From: CBDCAS01 sp965214015
GTDB taxonomy: Bacteria; Pseudomonadota; Gammaproteobacteria; Coxiellales; Coxiellaceae
Assembly (NCBI GenBank): GCA_965214015.1
Contig: CBDCAS010000004.1
Location: 1-63,614 of the forward strand
Reading direction: 5' to 3'
Length of the DNA stretch: 63,614 nucleotides
Part shown: one piece after another, positions 1-7,661 of the stretch
Numbering within the stretch: the stretch's first letter is position 1
How the letters are laid out: the number at the start of each line of letters is the position of its first letter
Made by a program: the position numbers and the translations under genes
The notes under the pieces: model-generated
Database searches by the model: none
Told to the model about the DNA's origin: nothing
What the model saw: the letters and a program-made list of their open reading frames with translations, nothing else

Positions 1-143
1 GTTGAAAAACATTCTTTGCTAGGTCTATGCCCAATGTAGTAATATCCATAATGGTTTCTCCACTTTTTGTTGAAGGATACATCAATCATTCTGGCTCATT
101 ACCAAGCCTGTTTAAAGGGGGTAGGGACCATTCCATTAGTCCC
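1..143 (-). mobile_element. Terminal end of IS1111-group element (copy B) and flank
   Basis: Bases 1-138 match 30794-30932, the 5' end of the complete IS1111-type element. They include the start codon of its transposase (ATG at 47-49, minus strand) and the subterminal repeat GGTAGGGACCAT (119-130). The rest of this copy lies at the far end of the window, and 1-16 equals 63599-63614. After base 138 the sequence reads GTCCC and then unrelated DNA. Those five bases equal the tip of the IS6-type element found at 61500-62377, as if the element had inserted inside an IS6 terminal repeat. Confidence 0.85.
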
Positions 144-194
144 GTTTCATGAACTCATAAATTGAGTAATTGATGGATTTTAACTTTGATTTGC

Positions 195-1001
195 TCATGA
201 AAGTAATCCCAACAGTTTCCGAGGCGCACTAAAGCCCATTTCTTCGCATAAAACGAGGAGGGCGCTTTGTTTGTCTCGTGTGTTTTTGAGAATGTTGAGG
301 CGAGTTTGTGCATAGTGGCGACGAAAAGGTGTTTTAGGATCGATGCCCGCATCGTGGCATTCTGCCGCATAGAGGTGATTGATTAATAAGCTGGTGTCTT
401 GTTGTTTTAGTAGTTGGCTTGTTTGGGTGAGAATTTTTCGCTCACTCAGCGTGGATTTTTGACCGTTTGTGACAATAGGGATCGTACGATCTTTTTTATT
501 GTGTGCAATTGTGCGCTGAATTAACAAAATATTATCGTTGACGATGCAGGTTGGATTAACTCGAATGGCTTCTAACTTGGTGAGTCCAAAATGTAGTTGC
601 AGTGCGATGAGTGAGCGGGTGATAGGATGAAAGATCTTGTTTTCATAGTTTTCTGGGAGGCTTATTTTTAGCGGGGTAGAGGTAGCTTTAATACTACCAA
701 GCTCCTTATTGCTTGGAATATTGAGATCCAGCCTAGCTAACTGATTAAATTGTCGCAACACCCCTAATTTGTTGCCGATAGTGGCGACAGAAAGCCCTTT
801 TTCTTTCCAGAAGCGAACGAGGCATTCAATATCATGAGGTGTCATGAGTTTAAACTCACGAGGCAGACGTCGCAGCCGATTGAGATCGTTGATAATCGTG
901 TTCATAACCCGCTGTTGTTCCCGTTTCGTAGCATGGCTACCTTGTTTTTGTTGGTTAAAAACAGCGTCGCTTTTTTTGCTTAGGTTAAATAGTTTCCCCA
1001 A
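195..1001 (-). CDS. Tyrosine recombinase/integrase, probably C-terminally truncated
   Basis: A 268-residue protein resembling the integrase family with an N-terminal SAM-like domain (about residues 30-105) followed by a catalytic domain. Conserved-looking parts are the HPITRSLIALQLHFGLTKLEAIR block around residue 125 and the RRHYAQTRLN block near residue 228, which corresponds to the H-x-x-R box region. The end, with EEMGFSAP, corresponds to the place where these enzymes normally have E-L-G-H followed by the catalytic tyrosine. No such tyrosine is present before the stop, so the enzyme is probably inactive. The start is TTG with AAGGGA upstream. IS1111 copy B lies 57 bases beyond the stop. 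Confidence 0.6.
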   Translation of the reverse strand: MGKLFNLSKKSDAVFNQQKQGSHATKREQQRVMNTIINDLNRLRRLPREFKLMTPHDIECLVRFWKEKGLSVATIGNKLGVLRQFNQLARLDLNIPSNKELGSIKATSTPLKISLPENYENKIFHPITRSLIALQLHFGLTKLEAIRVNPTCIVNDNILLIQRTIAHNKKDRTIPIVTNGQKSTLSERKILTQTSQLLKQQDTSLLINHLYAAECHDAGIDPKTPFRRHYAQTRLNILKNTRDKQSALLVLCEEMGFSAPRKLLGLLS

Positions 1002-1021
1002 TGTCTTATCCCTTGTTCCTG

Positions 1022-1125
1022 AAGAATCTAATGAGCGCCCTTAGTGTTGGATCTTCCGCCACAAATTATGCTGCACAGATCGTTTTTCTGGGACCCAATC
1101 CACCAAAGGTGCTCATTAGATTCTT
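1022..1125. repeat. 104-bp inverted-repeat structure beside the integrase gene
   Basis: AAGAATCTAATGAGC at 1022-1036 is perfectly repeated in inverted orientation at 1111-1125, and pairing continues imperfectly inward. It sits just upstream of the recombinase start. It may be a recombination site, a MITE-like remnant or a regulatory hairpin; the sequence alone does not decide. From 1126 to about 1470 I see no supported gene. Confidence 0.6.
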
Positions 1126-1522
1126 TTGATGTGCAAAAGTACTTTTACTCGATAATTAATCCCCAATTTTTAAATAACGCTTTGTATCCTGGCAGCCTTG
1201 GCTATGTTAGACCTACACCTTAATGGAATGGTTTAGTGTTATTACGACTGCATGTGTTTTAAGGTAAAAACACGATACCGCAACTCACGTTGCCAAGGTC
1301 GTTTGTGCTTGGGATCTACTCCACAAGGCACTGCCGATACACTAGTCGGTTATTTATCATTGTCTATTTTTCGTCTTGTCTTTGTCTTAATTTCATCATT
1401 TCTCCTATGGTTGGTTTCGTTAAATAATCAATCATGTCCTCATGACTGAAGCTGGGTAGGGCAGATGCCCCTTAGTCTTGTAGTGATGCCAATTTTTGTT
1501 GGAATCGTTCAATCGTTTTATT

Positions 1523-2576
1523 CACGAGTTTCGCATTTGCGTAAATTGAGATAATCTTGCAATTTTCATTTGAGGGTTGGGCAAGGATGTCGAAGCATAA
1601 GTGCACAAAAGAAATTTACAAAACGTTTTTGCAGGCGAGCAGTATTCGCTATTCTGGCCTTGCATTATCAGAAGTTTCTCCAAAAAGTTTTTCACACGAT
1701 AGCGTGAGCCGCTGGTTGCAAAGCGCACATTTTCGACCACGTGAAATTTGGCAGGAAGCCAAGGATTTTATCCAAGACGAAGAGCCATGTTTGCTGATTG
1801 CCGACGATTCTGTTTTATCTAAACATCGAAGTAAAAAAATTGATTTAGTTCACTACCAATATTCAGGTAACGCACATGATGTCATTGCTGGAATTGGTTT
1901 GGTGAACTTGCTTTGGCATGGGCTTGAATCAAGCGCCTCGGTTCCAATTGATTATCGTATTTATGATAAACCAACAGATGGGAAAACAAAAAACTCACAT
2001 TTTTGTGAGATGTTAAAGCTTGCTAAAAACAGGGGTATTTGTCCCAATGCCGTTGTTATGGACTCCTGGTACTCAAGCTTAACCAACCTAAAAACCATTC
2101 GCAGTATGGGTTGGTATTGGGTCACTGGATTAAGGAAAAATCGCAAAGTTAATAGAAATATTTCATTAGCCGACTTGGATATTCCCGATGAAGGATTAAA
2201 GGTGCATCTGCGGGGTTATGGATGGGTTTGGGTATTTCGGTTTGTCGCAAGTAATAGGCGCACGGATTACATTGCCACCAACCTGGAATCGCCAACACGC
2301 GATCAAGTGGCAACCATCATAAAAGCACGCTGGTCAGTGGAAGTCTATCACCGTGAATTAAAGCAAACCTGTGGTATTGAGCGTTGTCAGGCCCGAAATG
2401 GTCGAGCGCAGAGAAATCATATTGGCTTAGCAATTGCTGCTTGGTTTAGTCAGCATCGACGACGATGTTTGGAAAAGTTAACTTTTTACGAACAAAACTG
2501 GCGAGTAATTAAACAAGCAATTTCTATCCGGATGCAGTGTTTATTGAGTGAAACTTAGGCAAATGCGAAACTCGTG
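1523..2576 (+). mobile_element. IS701-type insertion sequence (IS701A)
   Basis: A 1054-bp element with terminal inverted repeats CACGAGTTTCGCATTTGC (left) and its complement (right). It is flanked by the direct repeat TTATT at 1518-1522 and 2577-2581. It contains one transposase gene. A remnant with the same left tip occurs at 61398-61498. Confidence 0.9.
1587..2558 (+). CDS. IS701-family-like DDE transposase
   Basis: A protein of 323 residues from the ATG at 1587; an upstream TTG at 1557 is possible but less likely. The acidic triad is visible: ADDSV (first Asp), VMDSWYSS (second Asp) and the VEVYHRELKQTCG block carrying the Glu, followed by an R-N-H motif. It is related to, but distinct from, the transposases at 11387, 25489, 48238 and 53564. 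It is the only gene of the element and cuts and joins the element's ends. Confidence 0.9.
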   Translation: MSKHKCTKEIYKTFLQASSIRYSGLALSEVSPKSFSHDSVSRWLQSAHFRPREIWQEAKDFIQDEEPCLLIADDSVLSKHRSKKIDLVHYQYSGNAHDVIAGIGLVNLLWHGLESSASVPIDYRIYDKPTDGKTKNSHFCEMLKLAKNRGICPNAVVMDSWYSSLTNLKTIRSMGWYWVTGLRKNRKVNRNISLADLDIPDEGLKVHLRGYGWVWVFRFVASNRRTDYIATNLESPTRDQVATIIKARWSVEVYHRELKQTCGIERCQARNGRAQRNHIGLAIAAWFSQHRRRCLEKLTFYEQNWRVIKQAISIRMQCLLSET

Positions 2577-2796
2577 TTATTCACTGATTCATCATTGACG
2601 GTGTCATTAATGAGGATTTTAAGTGTTGGTGAAAAGCCGGTATCAATTTGAAGTCGTTTTTGCGCATTTTTGAGCAATTCAAAGGCTTCATCCGTCAAAA
2701 AAGTCGATTTTTTAGATTCAGTGGGTCTACTTAATTGGTTGGTTACCGTTGTCATCAGTTTTCTCCGTTTATTCATCTGTCGTTAGTGAATGAATG

Positions 2797-2873
2797 GATC
2801 TGAATAGCGCGCCAGGCTATTCAGATCAAGAAAACCACACTCGCTTTCTTGATCTAACACGATGCGTTAGATC
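2797..2873. repeat. Three chained stem-loops joined at GATC sites
   Basis: Hairpin 1: arms 2797-2808 and 2816-2827 (12 bp). Hairpin 2: arms 2824-2833 and 2845-2854 (10 bp). Hairpin 3: arms 2851-2858 and 2866-2873 (8 bp). Neighbouring hairpins share a GATC, so adjacent stems compete for those four bases. The structure lies just upstream of the split small gene on the minus strand, so it could regulate that gene or belong to a transfer or replication region. Confidence 0.7.
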
Positions 2874-2884
2874 GCGGTTGGTTT

Positions 2885-3103
2885 TCATGCGCTTTCAATA
2901 TCTAAGGTGGACTTTGCGTCAAGCAACACTGTCTGCTGATCAACAGGAGCAACAGTCTGTTCGGAGTAGCACCTTTGGCACAGATGTTTGAAAGTAGGGC
3001 AGGTATTCATTAAATACTTGCAGTTGGTGGGCATCCAATCGAGATGGATGCGGTGAGCATTAAGGGCTGTCTGCGACACAAAGGTCATGGCGACAGAATT
3101 CAA
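2885..3103 (-). CDS. Small cysteine-containing hypothetical protein
   Basis: A 72-residue open frame. An internal start near 3034 would give 49 residues. The segment CKYLMNTCPTFKHLCQRC has four cysteines in a zinc-finger-like spacing. No recognised family. It overlaps the start of a plus-strand small frame at 3044-3223, so at most the inner parts of both are likely real. Confidence 0.3.
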   Translation of the reverse strand: MNSVAMTFVSQTALNAHRIHLDWMPTNCKYLMNTCPTFKHLCQRCYSEQTVAPVDQQTVLLDAKSTLDIESA

Positions 3104-3223
3104 TCGTGCTTAGCTACGCTAGAGCTAATAGGATTGCGCTTAATGGATTGGGACGTTATTCATCGTTCGATGACGTTTTCACGTGGCAAGTATGACAAGC
3201 CGGAACTTTTAGGACAATGGTAA
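3044..3223 (+). CDS. Small hypothetical protein (59 residues)
   Basis: ATG at 3044, TAA at 3221-3223. The product is basic and amphipathic, with segments CLRHKGHGDRIQSCLATLEL and MTFSRGKYDKPELLGQW. Amino-acid use looks protein-like, but I do not recognise it and the ribosome site is weak. It may be the tail of a decayed transfer gene. From 3224 to 3353 nothing else is visible. Confidence 0.3.
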   Translation: MDAVSIKGCLRHKGHGDRIQSCLATLELIGLRLMDWDVIHRSMTFSRGKYDKPELLGQW

Positions 3224-3353
3224 TTGCCGCTTGAATAAGGTCTTTGGTGGGTCCTGCTAATCTAGGATTAGGCTCACGACACGGTGGACGGCATGTGACA
3301 GTTTGTAGTAGACGCTAAAGAGGTTCGCGTTTCATGGCCTCTCAACCACTCAT

Positions 3354-3752
3354 CAGTACTACTTGAGGCTCAATTCGCTTTCGCCTTGTTAAGCCATTTC
3401 TCGTGAGCTGCGCTCACGATTGCAATAATTGTAGCGCGCGAAGCGCGCTTGTGTCTAATATTTTTTATTTTGCAATAGGGTAAAATCAGCAAGGATTCGC
3501 CTGAAAAATGCTGCCGCATTTTATTTCAGGCGAAAAGAGGGCGCGTTTTAATGATTTTTTGGCGGTGGATTTTATTGCCCACAATCGCGCAGCAATCATT
3601 TGAAATACGTTGTATTTCAAATGATTACTACTACTCATGTGGACAATAACTCCATCGCCATAATCTATATGATGCGCTTTGGTGCGCGGGGCGCTGCCCC
3701 TGCGTCACTGCCAGAAAAGGCAGTGACGCAGGGAAGGGCGGCACACTCTTGT
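3354..3752. repeat. Hairpin-rich 0.4-kb repeat, copy 1 (possible oriT-like region)
   Basis: About 400 bp nearly identical to 54661-55050 in the same orientation. It carries five strong stem-loops: 3401-3419, 3433-3449, 3496-3534, 3594-3626 (15-bp arms, 3-base loop) and 3698-3733 (15-bp perfect arms, loop AGAAAA). It lies just before the coupling-protein remnant, so an origin-of-transfer or single-strand-origin role is plausible but unproven. Copy 2 lacks 9 bases of the second stem. Confidence 0.75.
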
Positions 3753-3771
3753 TCTTGGATTTTTAGTACCC

Positions 3772-5225
3772 TTGCTGTTTCCAAGAGAGTTAAAACCGCG
3801 TAAAACGCGATTTAAAGGCGCTAGAAGCAACGCTTTGAGTTTGAGTGCCACCTTACCCTTCGGTTTATGGTTAGGACGCTCTACGGGGCATTTAGCAAGC
3901 CTCTGGCACCAAGCAGGAATGTCCCCCAACCTCGATATTGTCTTAACCACCGAAGATGCCGCACAAAATATCCTGGTACTCGGCGGTATTGGGGCCGGTA
4001 AAACCACTCGCCTGATGCAACCCCTGCTCGCACAACTGTTCGATCAAGATTGTGGTGGTTTATTGTTTGACGTGAAAGGCGATGTCAAAAAAACCGTCAT
4101 TCAACTTGGGGAAATGACCAACCGCCAAATCATCATCATTGGCCCCAATCACAACCAGATGAATCTACTCGCCGGCTTAACACCCGAAGTGGCTGCCTCT
4201 TTTCTCAAATCCGCATTTTTGCTAAGTGGTGGCGTGAGACTCGATGGCTTTTGGGTGGATACCGCAACCGAACTTTGCCGCAATACCCTAGGGTTGCTCT
4301 CTTTCCTACCAACCCATTACACCTTGCAAGGGCTTTACGGCTACTTGTTTGACAAGGACGCTAAAGAGGCCATTCAAGCGGAATTAAACCCATTGTTGGC
4401 CACACTAGACCCCAAGGCCCAACGATTGCTCAAAACTTACCTACGCTATCACGAAACGATTTTTGCAGCCTTTGAGGAGAAAATTAAAAGCGGCGTCAAT
4501 GCCACCGTCGCCCAAGCACTCGCTCCCTTCAATCACCCTGAACTCATGGATGCCTTTTGCGAACAATCCCAAACAAGCCTCAACATGCAATCGGTTCTGG
4601 ATGGGGTCGTCTATCTCGTAGACATGCACTCTCTCGCTGGGGATTAGGCGGTAAGGTCGCCTACACGTTTATCAAGCTGCGGTTCTTCAATGTTATGCAA
4701 AGCCGCAACCAACACTCAGATTGGAATCAAGAGCGACCGATTTTTTTCATGTGTGATGAATACCAGGAGTTGGTCAGTGCGAGCAAAGATGGCTTATCGG
4801 ATTTGAATTTCTGGGATAAAGCCCGAAGCAGTCAAACCATTGGCATTATTTCGGCGCAATCGGTCTCCAGTTTTTATGCGGCTTTAGGGGATCGTGATCT
4901 CAGTCATGCTCTCATACAAAACTTTCGGCAAAAGATTTGTTTTAGAACCGAAGATCAAGCGACCCTCACCCTGATGGACGCTCTGGCCGGACGTGCACGA
5001 GTTCAACGTAAAACCACCAGTCAAACGACAGGAAGTTCTACCAGAGCCATCACCGAACCCACCTCAAGGCATCATTCCAACACACAAAGCATGACTGAAA
5101 GCCGTGAATCGGTACTCGATGCAACCCTCTTTCGCAATCTAACTCCCAATCAGGGGGTGGCCTTGCTTTCCTTGCAAGGCCATAGCATGGACGATGTTTT
5201 AGAGTGTCTGCCCTTATTTGTCTAG
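3772..5225 (+). pseudogene. Type IV coupling protein (TraD/VirD4-like), frameshifted
   Basis: Coupling proteins are hexameric ATPases that bring DNA or effectors to a type IV secretion channel at the inner membrane. The first frame (3772-4647) has the Walker A motif GGIGAGKTT near residue 72. The second frame (to 5225) has the Walker B-like FFMCDEYQ and the TraM-recognition-type tail. One missing base beside 4627 explains the break: adding a C gives VDMPLSRWGLGGK, the expected family motif. No N-terminal membrane helices are present, so the front is probably missing too. It reads towards the replicon 1 origin. Confidence 0.8.
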
Positions 5226-5278
5226 GCAGAGCACTTCTTCTCTTTGTCTTCAAATAGGAATAACAATGGCAGGGCTGT

Positions 5279-5580
5279 GGATATGTGGTCAATACGGGCG
5301 CGTAGCGTCCGTTTGTCCACATATCCATCAGCTTGTGAGTCGCGACTGTGGATTAACTGCGTGAGCAGTTATCCACAGACCGCAGTGATCAACTATAGGT
5401 AATTAATATAGGTAACTATAGGTATAAGGTGTGCGCGAGAGTTTATGCGTAAAAGCGCGAGAGTTTATGCGTAAAAGCGCGAGAGTTTATGCGTGGATAA
5501 CTTTTCTAATCAACAGAGTTATCTATGTATACTTTTATTTTAATATGTAAAAATATGTTTATTTGGTGCGAATAAACGTT
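5279..5580. other. Probable replication origin of replicon 1
   Basis: Contains a hairpin with arms 5279-5288 and 5316-5325. Two DnaA-box-like sites face each other in a near-perfect inverted repeat (5346-5378; TTATCCACA at 5369-5377), and a third, TTATCCACG, lies on the minus strand at 5492-5500. There are three TATAGGTA repeats (5394, 5407, 5417) and three tandem 22-bp iterons starting GCGCGAGAGTTTATGCGT (5433, 5455, 5477). An AT-rich stretch follows. Its place directly downstream of repA fits plasmids using RepA_C-type initiators. Confidence 0.75.
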
Positions 5581-5589
5581 AACATCTGC

Positions 5590-6450
5590 TTATTTTGATT
5601 TTAAAGGGATGTGAGGCTTGCTGGGTTGAAGTGTTAGACCATTATCATCTGTATCCAAATTTGCTTCTGGATAAACCAGATTAACTTTCCGTAATTGATT
5701 TAAGAAATACTTTTTAAAGTCCCTGGTTCTTTCGTAATCAGCTCCAAACTGAATTTCTAATGCTCCCCAAGGAATGCTTGTTTTGCGTTTTAGGTAGCTC
5801 ATCCTATAGGTCAACCAACAGTAAATATCTAAGGCCATTGGTGATCTTTTCAATGCCTTCAGAGCATCCATGTCAATTGGAATTGGATAATTAATAATCT
5901 CTTTAAAAAAATCTTCACCAAGAGTTAAAGTAGATTCAAATAACGTTGCTTGCTCTGATGACTTTGGATTCCACCACAAATTTGCTTGACTTACAGGTTG
6001 CACATTTTTAATTGCCCAATGATTGTCATCATTGTAGGTGCAAGATACAGATGCTGCAAACAGCTTTTTCATTTGCTCCCTCAGACGCGTAATACTGCCC
6101 CATCGCCCACCTGTTGGTACCAGATCGAGTTGCTTCATAAATTCACTTAAAGTATGCCCTAAAACGAGTTCTCTCTGTTTTGTGCGAACAGCTTCCGTTG
6201 TTATCCAGGCAATTAATAACCGAGGAATGCTCCCATAAGGAAGACCAATATTAGGATCAGTTAGAATGGTTAAGTGAAAAGAACCGTTTTGGCGTTTAAA
6301 TACACCGCTTTCAACTTTGCTATGTGGCATCGTAGCTTGAACCAACGCTCTAGCCATATATCCAAGAGCACCTGCCTCTTTTGCCTCTCTGTCTTCAATG
6401 GCTAGAGCCTCTGAAATGAGCTTGTCTAAATTGTTTTGGTATAAATACAT
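5590..6450 (-). CDS. repA: Plasmid replication initiator, RepA_C type (replicon 1)
   Basis: 286 residues from the ATG at 6450. An in-frame ATG lies at 6474, but the alignment with the second RepA (28026) starts at about 6450. The proteins share LGYMARAL.QATMPHS, SIPRLL..WITTE, RELVLGHTLSEFM and GGRWGSITRLREQMK, typical of plasmid RepA_C initiators, which bind origin iterons to start replication. It is the last gene of the order parA, small RHH-like gene, repA, all on the minus strand, and its stop lies just beside the iterons. Confidence 0.85.
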   Translation of the reverse strand: MYLYQNNLDKLISEALAIEDREAKEAGALGYMARALVQATMPHSKVESGVFKRQNGSFHLTILTDPNIGLPYGSIPRLLIAWITTEAVRTKQRELVLGHTLSEFMKQLDLVPTGGRWGSITRLREQMKKLFAASVSCTYNDDNHWAIKNVQPVSQANLWWNPKSSEQATLFESTLTLGEDFFKEIINYPIPIDMDALKALKRSPMALDIYCWLTYRMSYLKRKTSIPWGALEIQFGADYERTRDFKKYFLNQLRKVNLVYPEANLDTDDNGLTLQPSKPHIPLKSK

Positions 6451-6488
6451 AATAATATATCCAAATAAACACATATAAAAATAAATAT

Positions 6489-6743
6489 TTATTTATTTAA
6501 CTCTTTATCTACAATTTCTTTCAATGCCTGACGGATCATACCTGTAACTGTATTGGGTTCTATGCCCAGCTTCTTGCGTTTAAGGGCTACTTCTTTCGCG
6601 GCATAGAGTAAATTGGCTTCGAGAATTACTGTAGTTTGTTTGGTTTCTACCCTGCTGGTTTCGACATCTTCTAAGTCTAGTTCTTTCTTAGCTTCTTTTA
6701 GTCGAGTTTCTTTTGAAGTAGTAAGTGATGGTTTCTTGCTCAT
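6489..6743 (-). CDS. Small partition partner (RHH/ParB-like), replicon 1
   Basis: 84 residues: a charged N-terminal half, then TKQTTVILEANLLYAAKEVA and a helical end, the layout of ribbon-helix-helix centromere-binding partners of small ParA proteins. Its ATG overlaps the parA stop by four bases, indicating translational coupling. The equivalent gene in replicon 2 is at 27679-27963. Confidence 0.65.
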   Translation of the reverse strand: MSKKPSLTTSKETRLKEAKKELDLEDVETSRVETKQTTVILEANLLYAAKEVALKRKKLGIEPNTVTGMIRQALKEIVDKELNK

Positions 6744-7366
6744 TTCACCGCCTCTATTTTATTGGTTAATTCTTTAGCTAACTCGTTGTATTCTTCATGG
6801 GCTTTAGAATCTTTTTTATAAGCTCCAACCCATTGTCCAGTGATAGCTGCTTCGACAATATCCACCCTTTGGTGGATAACGGTTTCAAAGGTATCTCCTA
6901 TCTTTTTTAGTGTTTCACGCAATTGAGTCCCCAATGTTGTACCTGTACGCACACAAGAAGCTAGCAAAAAAAAAGGCTTATCGGCTTCCTCTATGAGATC
7001 AATAGTGTCTTCAGCCGATTCTAGGTCTAATGGACTTGGGGTACAGGGAATGATAATCAAATCAGAGATAAGTGCTGCTTTTAGTGCTGGAGTCATTAGT
7101 TCAGGTGCTGTATCTATGATAACAAAGTCACTTTTTTCTTTTAATTTATCAATTTTAGCACGAGGCTTTTTATCCGATATTGTTGTGACGATAGGCTTAA
7201 GGTCGTTACCACGGTTCGCCCACTTGTAAGCTGATCTTTGTTCATTGTTCATATCAGCAACGGAAACTTTATAACCAGCCTCAATTAAAGCACCAGCTAG
7301 GTTTATGCAAGTAGTAGTCTTGCCAACGCCACCTTTTTGATTGGTAACAGCAATGGTATGTGCCAT
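6740..7366 (-). CDS. parA: ParA-family partition ATPase (replicon 1)
   Basis: 208 residues beginning MAHTIAVTNQKGGVGKTTTC, the deviant Walker A motif of ParA/MinD ATPases. VIIDTAPE is the Walker A' motif and LIIIPCTPSPLDL a further family block. Short type Ib ParA proteins of this size lack an N-terminal DNA-binding domain and work with a small partner, which here overlaps downstream. The enzyme moves plasmid copies to daughter cells. Confidence 0.92.
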   Translation of the reverse strand: MAHTIAVTNQKGGVGKTTTCINLAGALIEAGYKVSVADMNNEQRSAYKWANRGNDLKPIVTTISDKKPRAKIDKLKEKSDFVIIDTAPELMTPALKAALISDLIIIPCTPSPLDLESAEDTIDLIEEADKPFFLLASCVRTGTTLGTQLRETLKKIGDTFETVIHQRVDIVEAAITGQWVGAYKKDSKAHEEYNELAKELTNKIEAVK

Positions 7367-7374
7367 ATTAGTAC

Positions 7375-7455
7375 CTCTTTATTTGTTTATGTGATATTGT
7401 TAACACATATTTACATATTAATATAAATAATATAATATGTAAATATACGTGATTT
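7375..7455 (-). promoter_or_regulatory. AT-rich operator/centromere candidate upstream of parA
   Basis: This stretch has overlapping inverted repeats around ACATATT...AATATGT and the related GTTAACACATATTTAC. Such arrays upstream of small parA operons commonly bind the RHH partner and serve as promoter, operator and centromere. No exact promoter is assigned. Confidence 0.45.
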
Positions 7456-7661
7456 TGCGAGAAGTAAGTAAAACTCAGCGGAATCATGAGGAGTGTGGCA
7501 AGCAGGTGCTATCAACACCCGCAAGCCACTCATCATAACCAATCTACGAAGGAGATTGATCATGACTAAGCAAAGTGTAAATGAACCGAGTTGGAGAATA
7601 AACCAAGATAGATTAAGCGAGGTGCTTTCAAAATCTGAGGCGATGTTGCAGATTGTGCTTA

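Larger units (their letters stand above)
1472..2755 (-). pseudogene. Small plasmid protein, split by an IS701-type element
   Basis: The 5' part (2755 down to 2577) encodes a lysine-rich start, a segment TFLTDEAFELLKNAQKRLQI and a hydrophilic helix. IS701A (1523-2576) interrupts it. Joining the flanks with one copy of the 5-bp duplication TTATT continues the frame into KTIERFQQKLASLQD and a TAA at 1472-1474, giving about 74 residues. The start at 2755 is preferred over the ATG at 2776 because CGGAG lies just before it. It resembles short plasmid accessory or DNA-binding proteins, but I do not recognise the family. Confidence 0.6.

Noticed and set aside
1252..1449. A 65-residue plus-strand frame
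   Set aside because: Composition is not protein-like, there is no ribosome site, and it spans the region just before an IS insertion.
3600..3803. A 67-residue frame through the hairpin repeat
   Set aside because: The bases are explained by perfect inverted repeats, and the frame is not kept through the altered arm in copy 2.
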